From assembly GCA_900770395.1 (NCBI GenBank), contig CAAGKM010000030.1, positions 310,001 through 374,000 on the forward strand: 64,000 nucleotides of DNA, given 5' to 3'. The stretch comes from an uncultured Prevotella sp. GTDB lineage: Bacteria > Bacteroidota > Bacteroidia > Bacteroidales > Bacteroidaceae. Both the position numbers and the translations under genes were made by a program. Positions 1 through 9,152 of the stretch are shown piece by piece; the stretch's first letter is position 1; the number at the start of each line of letters is the position of its first letter. The notes under the pieces are model-generated. The model had not been told where the DNA came from. It ran no database searches and worked only from the letters and a program-made list of their open reading frames with translations.

Positions 1-8
1 TACTGCAT

Positions 9-1241
9 TTATGCGAAGAACATGTAGCACACCGCTATAGCCGCAAGTACTCCTGCAAGGTCTGCGATAAGTCCGCAAGCCACGGCGTGGCGGGTGTAAC
101 GTATGCCCACACTGCCGAAATATACGGCAAGGATGTAGAATGTGGTGTCAGTACTGCCTTGGAACACGCAACTCAAGCGGCCTGCAAATGAGTCGGCTCC
201 GTAGGTTGTCATGGCGTCTACCATCATGCCGCGGGCGCCGCTGCCTGAGAGAGGTTTCATAAGTGCTGTGGGCAAAGCTCCGATAAAATCGGTGTTCCCG
301 CCACACACCTCTACCATATATCTCACGCCGTCAATAACCATGTCCATGGCTCCCGATGCCCTGAACACGCCAATTGCCACAAGTATTGCCACCAGATAGG
401 GTATGATGCGCACTGCGGTGGTAAAACCATCTTTTGCTCCCTCGATGAAAGCGTCGTAGACATTTATCCTTTTGCGCACTCCTGCCAGGATGAATCCGAT
501 GATGATGCTCATCAGAAGTATGTTTGCCACTGTGGTACTCACCGTGTTCATGGTGTCCTTGTCCATTTGGCTGAATCCCCATATTATTGAAGCCACCACA
601 AGGCTCATGCCTCCAAGAGTGAGCAGCAGTGTTCGGTTGAACAGGTTTATGCGCTGCCACAGACTGGTGACGATGATGCCTGCGAGGGTTGAGAAGAATG
701 TGGCAAGCAACAGCGGCACAAACACATCGGTGGGTTGTGCCGCGCCCATTTGTGCCCTATACACCATTATGCTCACAGGAATGAGTGTCAGTCCGCTGGT
801 GTTGAGCACCAGAAACATTATCATCGGGTTGGTGGCGGTGTCCTTTTTCTTGTTCAGCTCTTGCAACTGTTCCATAGCTTTCAGTCCCATCGGAGTGGCT
901 GCATTGTCGAGATTGAGCATGTTGGCGGCAATGTTCATGAATATGCTGCCCATCACTGGGTGGTTCTTGGGAATATCGGGAAACAGGCGCACAAACACAG
1001 GCGACAGCACCCGTGCCAACATATTGACCACGCCGCCACGCTCGCCAATCTTCATAATTCCCAGCCATAAGGTGAGCACACCTGTGAGTCCGAGCGAAAT
1101 TTCAAAGGCTGTCTTCGATGAGGCAAACGTGGAGTCCATCATTGCTGGAAACACTCCTAAGTCGCCAGTAAATGTCAGTTTTACAATCGCCACTACAAAG
1201 GCGATGATAAAAAAGGCTACCCAAATATAATTCAGTACCAC
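9..1241 (-). CDS. SpmA/SpmB-like fused nucleoside-recognition (Gate) membrane protein
   Basis: The 410-residue protein is almost entirely hydrophobic, with about ten predicted membrane segments. It reads as two Gate (nucleoside-recognition) domains in tandem. The first resembles spore maturation protein A (motif MNIAANMLNLDNAATP near residues 102-117). The second resembles SpmB (KPLSGSGARGMMVDA near 330-345, then FQGSTDTTFYILAVYFGSVG). In spore formers these are two proteins; in Bacteroidota they are commonly fused into one of this length, so the fusion is normal here. The substrate is unknown; the family is related to nucleoside transporters, and the annotation does not imply sporulation. 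The gene is complete, with its stop at the left edge of the window, and is transcribed divergently from the LruC gene. Confidence 0.85.
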   Translation of the reverse strand: MVLNYIWVAFFIIAFVVAIVKLTFTGDLGVFPAMMDSTFASSKTAFEISLGLTGVLTLWLGIMKIGERGGVVNMLARVLSPVFVRLFPDIPKNHPVMGSIFMNIAANMLNLDNAATPMGLKAMEQLQELNKKKDTATNPMIMFLVLNTSGLTLIPVSIMVYRAQMGAAQPTDVFVPLLLATFFSTLAGIIVTSLWQRINLFNRTLLLTLGGMSLVVASIIWGFSQMDKDTMNTVSTTVANILLMSIIIGFILAGVRKRINVYDAFIEGAKDGFTTAVRIIPYLVAILVAIGVFRASGAMDMVIDGVRYMVEVCGGNTDFIGALPTALMKPLSGSGARGMMVDAMTTYGADSFAGRLSCVFQGSTDTTFYILAVYFGSVGIRYTRHAVACGLIADLAGVLAAIAVCYMFFA

Positions 1242-1286
1242 TGCCGTTTATTCGTTTAAAAATTATACATGTCGATAATTGTCATG

Positions 1287-1318
1287 CAAAATTAAAACTT
1301 TTTTCTGAGATAGGCAAG
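1287..1318 (-). promoter_or_regulatory. Bacteroidota-type promoter for the SpmA/B-like gene
   Basis: On the minus strand a TAATTTTG -7 box (1287-1294) lies 20 bp from CTTG (1315-1318), one mismatch from the TTTG -33 element. It sits 46 bp upstream of the start codon at 1241. Confidence 0.5.
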
Positions 1319-1396
1319 CCATACGATTATTTTTTCTTATCTTTCAGGAACTTGTGTGTTATTCTGCATAAAAAATATTAAAAAATCATTCAATAT

Positions 1397-1427
1397 TTTG
1401 CTCAGCGCCCGTTTATTTGTAACTTTG
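1397..1427 (+). promoter_or_regulatory. Bacteroidota-type promoter for the LruC lipoprotein gene
   Basis: TTTG (1397-1400) and TAACTTTG (1420-1427) are separated by 19 bp, an exact match to the TTTG/TAnnTTTG consensus. The start codon follows 43 bp downstream. Confidence 0.75.
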
Positions 1428-1470
1428 CCTACAAATATTAATTTTTAGAAACACGCAAATTCAATAAGAA

Positions 1471-2817
1471 ATGAAACGCAAGGTTTTTATAGGTTTTGCT
1501 GCTGTGTGTATGATGTTGTCATCATGCAACAAGGAATACTATGATAAGGACAAATACGAGGAACTTATTACTGTCAGTTTCCCTGTGTCGGATGTTGACC
1601 CTACCCATAATTGGAACAACATGGTGGAGTGTACTGCGGACATTGGTGTTGATATTGCCGCTGGTAAGATATATACGGTGAAGGTTTATGAGAACAACCC
1701 AATTAGCGGATATACTGGATATGTGTTGGTGCAGGGACAGGTTGAGAGCGGTGAGTCGCTTGTGGCGAACTTCTCTCATCCTCAGATAGAAAACTCTTTC
1801 TATGTTGCTGTTGTTGATGAGGACGGTACAACCTATTTACAACCTGTCACAGTGGAGAACGGTAAGGTTACCACAACAATCACCGCTGATAAGCTGTCTT
1901 CGATGTCAAAAATACAGAAAGTTGTGTATGATTATGGATTTGGAATAACATATTGCTTTGAGGACAGCTATCCGCAATCGGGTGATTATGATTATAATGA
2001 TGTTGTGATAAGCGCTAATGTCACAAAGAACATTGGCATGGAGCAAACAACCATAACCTACGACCTTACTCTGAAGGCTGTTGGCAGCACCAAGATGATG
2101 GCGGCTGCAATGCATGTTGTAGGGCTTAATGCTGCTGATGTGGAAAGTGTGACATGTGACGGAGCCCTGTTCAATTACTATGTTAATGGGTTGGGAAGCG
2201 CATACGGAAAAGATAAGAAAAGACTGTTCCCCATTGAGCAGCCAAAGGAGGGATATCTGCAGTCAGCCTTGCAGACTGGAATATATGTTCCTCTTACAAA
2301 CGATGTTCATTATGCTATGAACAGTAAGCTGGCGGAAACAGGTATGGTGGAGAGAGTGAACTACAACACAATGCTTCCCGACCAGATAAAAAATGGCATC
2401 GCCAACGGATATAACAACGGAATTGCAATGGGCAAGGACATGTCCGAGGTGAAAGGTAAAGTGACGATAACCCTGAAGCCTGGGGTAGGCGACAAAAGCA
2501 TAACGGCAAAAAACATTGATATGTTCATCATGGAAGAGTTTAATGGCGCAATATGGGAGGTGCACACATTTGCATATAAAACCAGGCCTGTAGTGTTCTC
2601 ACAAGGTGTTTATGAGAATAATGTTTTCCCATGGGCCATAGCAGTGCCGGGAAGCAGTTTCCGGTGGCCGGCAGAGGGAATATCTATGGGAACATATAAG
2701 AATGTAACGTTTGGTGGGGCTTACCAGACATTAGGACACTCGTTTGGAGAATGGGCAAAAGATAGAAATAAGGCAAAGGATTGGTATAATCACCCTGCAC
2801 CAAACGTGGTGTATTAA
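1471..2817 (+). CDS. LruC-domain (DUF4842) lipoprotein
   Basis: This is a 448-residue secreted lipoprotein. A hydrophobic leader ends in a lipobox (LSSC, Cys19). An LruC core follows, with the acidic motif SGDYDYNDVVIS near residues 170-181, then a C-terminal DUF4842-type beta-rich half ending in PNVVY. LruC proteins are surface or exported lipoproteins of unknown function in Bacteroidota and Leptospira. The YDYND motif is the family hallmark and could bind calcium, but that is inference. The gene is monocistronic, between its own promoter and a strong hairpin terminator. A much longer relative lies at 43829-46117 (YDFND and CDLND motifs, same PN/PT-H/Q-DW/NW segment after the lipobox). Confidence 0.8.
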   Translation: MKRKVFIGFAAVCMMLSSCNKEYYDKDKYEELITVSFPVSDVDPTHNWNNMVECTADIGVDIAAGKIYTVKVYENNPISGYTGYVLVQGQVESGESLVANFSHPQIENSFYVAVVDEDGTTYLQPVTVENGKVTTTITADKLSSMSKIQKVVYDYGFGITYCFEDSYPQSGDYDYNDVVISANVTKNIGMEQTTITYDLTLKAVGSTKMMAAAMHVVGLNAADVESVTCDGALFNYYVNGLGSAYGKDKKRLFPIEQPKEGYLQSALQTGIYVPLTNDVHYAMNSKLAETGMVERVNYNTMLPDQIKNGIANGYNNGIAMGKDMSEVKGKVTITLKPGVGDKSITAKNIDMFIMEEFNGAIWEVHTFAYKTRPVVFSQGVYENNVFPWAIAVPGSSFRWPAEGISMGTYKNVTFGGAYQTLGHSFGEWAKDRNKAKDWYNHPAPNVVY

Positions 2818-2818
2818 C

Positions 2819-2853
2819 AAAGAAAGAGTTTCCGTAATGGAAACTCTTTCTTT
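2819..2853 (+). terminator. Hairpin terminator after the LruC gene
   Basis: A perfect 15-bp inverted repeat (2819-2833 and 2839-2853) has a 5-nt loop and starts 2 bp after the stop codon. Its outer A/T pairs give an A-tract on one side and a T-rich tract on the other, so it could work on both strands and also end the tRNA transcript. Confidence 0.8.
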
Positions 2854-2857
2854 AAGG

Positions 2858-2931
2858 TGGGCCATCTAGGGCTTGAACCTAGGACCTCCAGATTATGAGT
2901 CTGTTGCTCTAACCAACTGAGCTAAAAGCCC
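2858..2931 (-). tRNA. tRNA-Met (anticodon CAT)
   Basis: The minus strand folds as a tRNA. It starts GGGCTTTTAGCTCAGTTGG, has an anticodon arm with loop CTCATAA (anticodon CAT), a T-arm with GGTTCAAGCCC, and an acceptor end GGCCCA followed by CC. The acceptor stem has one T-T mismatch and one G-T pair. It lacks initiator features, so elongator Met is the best call. A CAT anticodon could also belong to the lysidine-modified tRNA-Ile, which sequence inspection alone cannot fully exclude. Confidence 0.85.
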
Positions 2932-2963
2932 GACATAAACCATCGTCAAGTGATTTACGGGTG

Positions 2964-2995
2964 CAAAGGTACTGCAAATTTTTCATATCTCCAAA
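2964..2995 (-). promoter_or_regulatory. Promoter of the tRNA gene
   Basis: On the minus strand TACCTTTG (2964-2971) and TTTG (2992-2995) are exactly 20 bp apart. The -7 box lies 32 bp upstream of the tRNA 5' end, an exact consensus match. Confidence 0.75.
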
Positions 2996-3084
2996 TATTT
3001 TGGTGAAAATGTTGCATGAATTTCATATTTATTAGGTAAATGAGGTGCAGACTTTAACAAATTAAATACATAATTGTAGTTTAT

Positions 3085-4023
3085 ATGAAGGTAATTTCTC
3101 TCAAAGATAATATCATCTCAGAGCAGCCGTGTGTGGCTACAATCGGCTTTTTCGACGGTGTTCACCGTGGACATTCTTTTCTCATCGGACAGCTTATTGA
3201 TGAGGCACGCAGGCGTAATATTTCTTCTGCCGTGATAACGTTTGACCGTCATCCACGTCAGGTTCTTCATCCCGATAAGCCGTTTCCCATGCTCAGCACT
3301 CTTGATGAGAAAATTCTTGCTCTCTCAAAGACTGGTGTCGATATTTGCATTATTGTGCCGTTTACACGGGAACTGGCAGCTCTGTCTGCATTCGACTTTA
3401 TGAACGGTACACTTAAACAGCTGAGCGTTAAAGTGTTGCTTACAGGATATGATAACCGCTTTGGGCACAACCGTTCTGAAAATTTTGAAAACTATACAGA
3501 ATACGGCAGGCAAATAGGCATACAGGTAATAGAGGCAAAACCGTATGAATATAATGGAAAAAACGCCAGTTCATCGCTTATCAGGCGTATGATTGCAGAT
3601 GGAGATGTTGATGCCGCCAACACATATCTTGGCAGACCGTACACCATCACAGGAGTTGTGGTGGAGGGCTACCACATAGGTCGCAGCATCCACTTCCCTA
3701 CGGCAAACATTGAGGTGGAGGACAACAGCAAATTGATTCCAAAGTCTGGTGTATATGCTGTGAAAGTGCGCTTGAACAATGCCATGGAGTATAAATATGG
3801 TATGATGAACATTGGTAGCCGCCCCACTTTCAACGGCTCACGCATAACCATCGAGGTGAATATCTTCAACTGTAAAGAACGCCTGTATGGCGAGACTGTC
3901 ACCGTGGCAGTATGCCATCGGCTGAGAGATGAAAGGAAGTTTGCTGATATTGCCGCACTTAAAGAACAGCTAAAGACAGATGCCGAGGCTGCTAAGGCTA
4001 TACTTCAGTCTAATAGTCTTTAA
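3085..4023 (+). CDS. ribF: Bifunctional riboflavin kinase / FAD synthetase
   Basis: This cytoplasmic enzyme makes FMN from riboflavin and then FAD. The 312-residue protein has the usual two-domain layout. The N-terminal adenylyltransferase domain carries GFFDGVHRGH (residues 22-31), the HxGH nucleotide-binding signature, and further on LLTGYDNRFGHNR. The C-terminal riboflavin kinase domain carries a glycine-rich turn and FPTANI (about residues 210-215), followed by GVYAVKV. Length and domain order are normal for RibF. It is a single gene that converges with the GH115 gene and ends at a hairpin. Confidence 0.95.
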   Translation: MKVISLKDNIISEQPCVATIGFFDGVHRGHSFLIGQLIDEARRRNISSAVITFDRHPRQVLHPDKPFPMLSTLDEKILALSKTGVDICIIVPFTRELAALSAFDFMNGTLKQLSVKVLLTGYDNRFGHNRSENFENYTEYGRQIGIQVIEAKPYEYNGKNASSSLIRRMIADGDVDAANTYLGRPYTITGVVVEGYHIGRSIHFPTANIEVEDNSKLIPKSGVYAVKVRLNNAMEYKYGMMNIGSRPTFNGSRITIEVNIFNCKERLYGETVTVAVCHRLRDERKFADIAALKEQLKTDAEAAKAILQSNSL

Positions 4024-4070
4024 GTTTAAGATGTGTCCTAAACTCTTTAAGGACACATCTTGAACTTTAT
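4022..4070. terminator. Bidirectional hairpin between ribF and the GH115 gene
   Basis: A perfect 12-bp stem (4028-4039 with 4050-4061) extends outward to about 17 bp with one G-T pair. It lies between two convergent genes and can end both transcripts. Confidence 0.75.
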
Positions 4071-4080
4071 ATTTGCTTTC

Positions 4081-6582
4081 TTACTTCTTTTGTGCGCCGA
4101 AATAGCTGTAGTGAGAGTTGTCTGGATTGACCACTATCTGCTCAACTACCACCTCCGGGTCAATCATCACGATGCGAAGCCTGTGTTTTCCAGGGGTAGT
4201 GTCAAACGACACTTCAAGCCAGCGTAGATTGTCAAAAACCTCGTCACGTCGAGGCAGCTTCTTTCCGTTGAGCCATCCGCTGAGCAAGAGACTGTTATGC
4301 TGTGGCAGAGGTTTGAGTACTTTCGATACTGCAAGATTCTGCGGTGTGTATTCGTTGAATGTGTCAACCAGTCCCTGACGTGCGTCAATGACCTTCATCG
4401 GATGGTCGTCAATCTGTACGCCAAGGCGCAATCCGCGCTCAGGATGGATATCCTGAGTGGGTAATATGCCGACGGCAATCATGTTTCCTGTCAGTTCTAT
4501 CTCGTATTCAAGGGCTGCGCCATTGCCCGAAATGTTGCTGGAAGCCGTTACATTATTGCTGCCCATGCACCCCTTGCCGCGGCCGAGGTCAGGCAGGAAA
4601 ATCCATTTTGCATCTTTTCCGTCGGTCTTATGACTATATTTATAAGCAGGAATAGAGTATTCCATTGTGGTGTCGGGAGCAATATTGTTCGCAATTTTGA
4701 AACCAAGAGTCATAGGGTTGGCATTCTTCTCGGGTATTGACCATTTAGTATATCCTATATGGTTGTCGAGCATCATACCGTCCCATTTACCGCCAGCCAT
4801 CACCTTATTATAATAATCGGTCATACGCCGGTCTTTCTCCATCAGAGCTTCGACGGCAAGCGAATCGCCCATTGTAGAGTAGTTGTATATCTGAGCAACG
4901 CCTGCACTGCCCACAACGGGATAATACACCAACTGATAGAAAGCATCCTGCGCCTCCTGTGGCAACACAGCCCTCAGATTCTCGCAGCGCACTGTGAGCG
5001 ATTGCCATAAGGCATTGGTGCGCAGCATCTCTTCGTTGTTGAATATTCCGGGATATTGCACCTCTGGTTTGCGCCATAGATTGTACTTACTGTATTTGCC
5101 GATGATATCGGCTATCTCTACGGCATGCTTGCTGCCGAAGATACTTGCAGCGAAATCTTCAAGATAAGCCTGTTCGTCACTGGGGGTAATGGAATCAGGA
5201 TTCCAGGCATATTTCATTATGAAATCGATGGGCATTTCCTTGGGCTTGAGGTCACCGACATTGATAATCCATATCCGGTCAATGCCCGACTTATAGGCAA
5301 GATTCAGTTGCTCGCGTAGTTTTGGTACTGTGGTTGTGTTCACCCAGCGGTCATTCCACGGTCCGCCGTTCATGTCTATATGGTAATACATACCCATGCC
5401 GCCTTTGCGTTTGCGCTCACGTTCGCTGCCCATACGCCGTATGTATCCCCAATTGTTGTCGCAGAATAGCAGAGTAACGTCATCGGGCACGGTAAATCCG
5501 GCATCATAGTAACGCTGCACTTCAGTGAAGATAGCCCATAGCTGCGGCACCTCGCTTGCCTTTTTGCGATGCACGCGGCTGATGATGCGCCGTTGACAGT
5601 CTATCACCTTGCCGAGAGTCGTCATGTTGTCTGCATCGTTTCCTGTCCCCATAGCCACGTCGCCGTCGCCACGCATTCCTATGGTGATGAGGTTCTCATA
5701 ATCTTTAGATTTCTCTATGCCTTCAATGAAAAAACGCTCTATGCCTTTGGGATTCTTTGCATAGTCCCACGGTCCCACCTCATCGCGCCGGCGTGTGTAT
5801 TCCTTGTGGGCACGCATCATCGGCTCATGGTGTGAAGTGCCCATAACTATGCCCATTTCATCGGCGACTTCAGGTGATAGAGGGTCATCTTCGTTAAATG
5901 CGGAGTTCCACATTGCAGGCCAGAAATAGTTGGCTTTTAGCCGTAGCAGCAACTCAAATATCTTGCTGTAGGCTTTGGAGTTTATGCCTCCGAAGTGCTT
6001 TGTTGCCCAAGTGCCGAACGATGGCCATTCGTCGTTGATGAATATGCCGCGGTATTTTACCTTTGGAGAAGGCTGTACCAAACGTCCGTTGTTATAATAA
6101 ACACGGTCACGGTGAGCTACTGGTGCGTCCGCCCACCAATACCATGGTGATACGCCTATGAGTCGGCTTATCTCATATATGCCGTAGATGGTGCCGCGCT
6201 TGTCGCTGCCTGCGATTATCAGATTCCCGTCAACGACATCTATCAGATAGGATTCCCATTGTCCTTTCACTTCACTGACATCAATCTTGTGTTTCTGTAT
6301 CATGCGGTCAATGAGCCTGCTTTTACCGATAGTTCCTGCAAGAATTGCTCCCTTGACGGTTGTTTCCCCTGCAATTATTTCTGAAGGCGTTCCAGTTACC
6401 TTACGCACATCGTCGCCAAGATCATGTGCGGCTCTGATAACGCCTTTCCAGTCGTTATTGTCAACAACGATAGGAGCACTATGACCGTTGGCGGCTATAC
6501 AAAACTTCTCTCTTACACCTGCAGCGGCGCATGACAGTGAGATGATATAAAACGAAATAAAACAAATAATACTTTTTCTCAT
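4081..6582 (-). CDS. GH115 alpha-glucuronidase, first copy
   Basis: An 833-residue secreted enzyme with a signal peptide (cleavage probably after SCAAA). It has the full GH115 layout: an N-terminal domain ending in IAGSDKRGTIYGIYE; the catalytic barrel starting near VKYRGIFINDEWP, with YFWPAMWNSAF, MGTSHHEPM and GMRGDGD; then VMAGGKWDGMMLDNHIGYTKW; and a C-terminal beta domain. GH115 enzymes remove (4-O-methyl-)glucuronic acid from internal and terminal xylose of glucuronoxylan. It is the last gene of the xylan locus, 13 bp after the GH2 gene, so the two are probably co-transcribed. A paralogue with the same motifs lies at 16937-19507. Confidence 0.92.
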   Translation of the reverse strand: MRKSIICFISFYIISLSCAAAGVREKFCIAANGHSAPIVVDNNDWKGVIRAAHDLGDDVRKVTGTPSEIIAGETTVKGAILAGTIGKSRLIDRMIQKHKIDVSEVKGQWESYLIDVVDGNLIIAGSDKRGTIYGIYEISRLIGVSPWYWWADAPVAHRDRVYYNNGRLVQPSPKVKYRGIFINDEWPSFGTWATKHFGGINSKAYSKIFELLLRLKANYFWPAMWNSAFNEDDPLSPEVADEMGIVMGTSHHEPMMRAHKEYTRRRDEVGPWDYAKNPKGIERFFIEGIEKSKDYENLITIGMRGDGDVAMGTGNDADNMTTLGKVIDCQRRIISRVHRKKASEVPQLWAIFTEVQRYYDAGFTVPDDVTLLFCDNNWGYIRRMGSERERKRKGGMGMYYHIDMNGGPWNDRWVNTTTVPKLREQLNLAYKSGIDRIWIINVGDLKPKEMPIDFIMKYAWNPDSITPSDEQAYLEDFAASIFGSKHAVEIADIIGKYSKYNLWRKPEVQYPGIFNNEEMLRTNALWQSLTVRCENLRAVLPQEAQDAFYQLVYYPVVGSAGVAQIYNYSTMGDSLAVEALMEKDRRMTDYYNKVMAGGKWDGMMLDNHIGYTKWSIPEKNANPMTLGFKIANNIAPDTTMEYSIPAYKYSHKTDGKDAKWIFLPDLGRGKGCMGSNNVTASSNISGNGAALEYEIELTGNMIAVGILPTQDIHPERGLRLGVQIDDHPMKVIDARQGLVDTFNEYTPQNLAVSKVLKPLPQHNSLLLSGWLNGKKLPRRDEVFDNLRWLEVSFDTTPGKHRLRIVMIDPEVVVEQIVVNPDNSHYSYFGAQKK

Positions 6583-6595
6583 ATATATTCACTTT

Positions 6596-9115
6596 TTAAT
6601 TAGTGTTTATTTTTCCTATAACTGACACTTCCGACAATTTTGGACACACCTGTGCGGGAAATACTATTCTTACAAACCTCGCTGTCACCGGATTTGCGAG
6701 AGTGTTGGTCACCTCCTGTTTGGAAGAGATGTCAAATATCCAATCCCAGTGTTCTCTGTCTGCCGACACTTCAACCCTTGCACTGCTGACATTGTCTGCA
6801 AACAATATCCTGACTTGCGATATACTCATTCCGCGCTCGGTGTCAAGCATCCAGAATGATTCTTTGCCGTCAGCCAATGGCTGCCAGTAAGTGCCGTTGT
6901 CGCCGTCGGCGGCAAGTCCCGGCGAGTGTCCTATGGCAGAGCTGCTTGCAAAGGCAGGACTGTTAAGCCCGTAAGTCTGCGCCAGCTCATCGTTTTTTAC
7001 AAATTTTCTGTAATTGCGTTGTTCCGTTTGCGGCGACAGTCCCGGCACATAATCCGGTGCACCAACAAACTCCAGTTCCGCTCTACTGCTTTCCAAACCG
7101 TCGGCACTGGACTCTACAACGGTATGCCCGGCATAATATGAACGCATGCTTATGGCAGCCTTCCCGTCCTGAATACGTATGTCGCTGCCGGCACTGAATG
7201 TTATGGTGCGTCCCGTAGGAAACTCGCCTGGACCTGATATTATTTTCAGTGTTACATCTGGGGTGTTGCTCAATTCATGCCCTTCGGCATCAACGACAGA
7301 AACAGTCAGCTGAACATCATCTGTACCGTCGGCACGTATGCCCTTGTTTTTTGAAGCATACAGACGTACAGCCGCCGGCTTTCCATGCACTGGCCATTCA
7401 GGAGGAGCAATGTGCATGTATTCATTGCGATACCAATACCATGAACGTTTGGGCAGACGGAAATAATCCACAATGCCCATTTTCCCCAAGTTGTCGCCAA
7501 AGATGCTGCCGTGGTCGAAGCCGCACCAGATGGCATGACCTCCGCGCCATTGTCTGCCTTTCCAGCCTTCATCACGGTTTAAGTCTCCCCAGTTGGCACC
7601 ATATTTGCCGGGACGGTCGGATGTGACACTTCCATACTCCGACACCATGTTGGCAACATCAGGATTCTGAAAATCCGGTATGTTTGCTCCATCGCCGTTA
7701 TATCCAGCCACATCGCCGATTAAGTCAATACGCTCTGCTCCTAACGGACGCTGTGCACCGCCTATGGCGGCAGGGCGTGTAGGGTCGAGCTTATGGGTGT
7801 GTGCCACCATTCTTTTCAGTAGCCTGCGTACGCCAGGCATTGTTCTGCCGTCGGTAAAAAACGGTTCATTGCACATGCTCCATACAAACACTGACGGATG
7901 ATTGAAGTGCATGCGTATCATCTCTTCCAGCTGCTGAATGCAACTTGCCTCAAAGGCTGCTGTGTCGTTGGGATTAACAGGATAAGCGCTTGCTGTCCAC
8001 CATCCGTCGTCCTTAGGACCCGCTGTGCCCCAAAACGGTGCTTCCGACCAAAACAGTATTCCCTGACGGTCACACTCGTCAACGAATGCCGGGGAGTGAG
8101 GATAATGTGAACCGCGAATCATATTAAATCCTGCCTCTTTCATCATGCGTACATCACGACGGGCTGCCTCATCTGTCACAGCATCTCCCCATCCTGCCTG
8201 ATCCTGATGAACATTGGCACCACGAAGCTGCAGATGACTGCCGTTTAGGAAAAAACCGTCATTGACAGTCCATTTGAACCAACGGAAACCAAAAGTCTGT
8301 GTCTCTTCATCGAGCAACCTGTTTCCGTCATACAGTCTTACCGTAGCCTTATAAAGGTATGGAGATGTGGGGCTCCAGAGATGGGGCTTGGTAATCTCAT
8401 CGGTGACAATCCGACACGACTCTTTTTTTAGGCGTGTAATAACTGTTCCGCTTGCATCCTTGATTTCCAGCTCCGCACGCAATTTCCTTGCAGAGATATT
8501 CTCTACGTCCATATCTACAGCCACAACAGAGCTTTTACCGTTATTACGCTCTAATGTCGGTGTTGTTATTCTGATACCGTTCTGACGTATATGGGCGATG
8601 GCTGATTTCCTGACGAGTCTCACATTACGGTAAATGCCTCCGCTAAAAACATGCTCACCGCCGCGTGGAGCCAGCACCGGGCACCAGAGATTGTTAACTC
8701 TTACTGCAATCAGGTTATCACCCTTGTGTGCCTTTGATGTGAAATCAACAGAGAAAGCTGTATATCCTCCCCTATGACTTCCTGCCAGTTCACCGTTAAC
8801 ATATACTTCTGCCTCTTGAAACACACCGTCAAATTCCAGACTTAGCCGTTGTCTCATATCGTTTGCCGTAAGCCTTATTATCTTGCGGTACCATCCGTAA
8901 CCCACATAGAAGTCCTTAGACATAAAATAGGGAATACTGAACGAGTGTGGCAGTCCCACCGGCTGCCAGCCGTCGACAGCTGAGATGTCATCGCCCAGTC
9001 TAAACTGCCAACCGGCATTTATTGTCTGTACCTCGCGCACCGTTTTCATCCCGTTTTGTGCATTGACAAACAGTGACATTACCGTGGCTATGGCAAATAA
9101 AAATATTTTTTTCAT
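6596..9115 (-). CDS. GH2 glycosidase (beta-galactosidase type) with C-terminal F5/8 type C domain
   Basis: An 839-residue exported enzyme with signal peptide MKKIFLFAIATVMSLFVNAQ. Domain order is typical of GH2: sugar-binding jelly roll (about 30-170), immunoglobulin-like domain (about 175-280), then a TIM barrel. The acid/base is Glu417 in SMCNEPFF and the nucleophile Glu493 in VSEYGS, so it should be active. A further Ig-like region follows, and a C-terminal discoidin-like (F5/8 type C) domain (about 700-835) that may bind carbohydrate. The exact sugar (beta-galactose, beta-glucuronic acid or other) cannot be read from sequence. In a glucuronoarabinoxylan locus, removal of terminal galactose from side chains is plausible. 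It lies 37 bp downstream of the regulator gene. Confidence 0.88.
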   Translation of the reverse strand: MKKIFLFAIATVMSLFVNAQNGMKTVREVQTINAGWQFRLGDDISAVDGWQPVGLPHSFSIPYFMSKDFYVGYGWYRKIIRLTANDMRQRLSLEFDGVFQEAEVYVNGELAGSHRGGYTAFSVDFTSKAHKGDNLIAVRVNNLWCPVLAPRGGEHVFSGGIYRNVRLVRKSAIAHIRQNGIRITTPTLERNNGKSSVVAVDMDVENISARKLRAELEIKDASGTVITRLKKESCRIVTDEITKPHLWSPTSPYLYKATVRLYDGNRLLDEETQTFGFRWFKWTVNDGFFLNGSHLQLRGANVHQDQAGWGDAVTDEAARRDVRMMKEAGFNMIRGSHYPHSPAFVDECDRQGILFWSEAPFWGTAGPKDDGWWTASAYPVNPNDTAAFEASCIQQLEEMIRMHFNHPSVFVWSMCNEPFFTDGRTMPGVRRLLKRMVAHTHKLDPTRPAAIGGAQRPLGAERIDLIGDVAGYNGDGANIPDFQNPDVANMVSEYGSVTSDRPGKYGANWGDLNRDEGWKGRQWRGGHAIWCGFDHGSIFGDNLGKMGIVDYFRLPKRSWYWYRNEYMHIAPPEWPVHGKPAAVRLYASKNKGIRADGTDDVQLTVSVVDAEGHELSNTPDVTLKIISGPGEFPTGRTITFSAGSDIRIQDGKAAISMRSYYAGHTVVESSADGLESSRAELEFVGAPDYVPGLSPQTEQRNYRKFVKNDELAQTYGLNSPAFASSSAIGHSPGLAADGDNGTYWQPLADGKESFWMLDTERGMSISQVRILFADNVSSARVEVSADREHWDWIFDISSKQEVTNTLANPVTARFVRIVFPAQVCPKLSEVSVIGKINTN

Positions 9116-9152
9116 TAGATTTAATTTTTTATGAATGTCTTTATTTATCTCA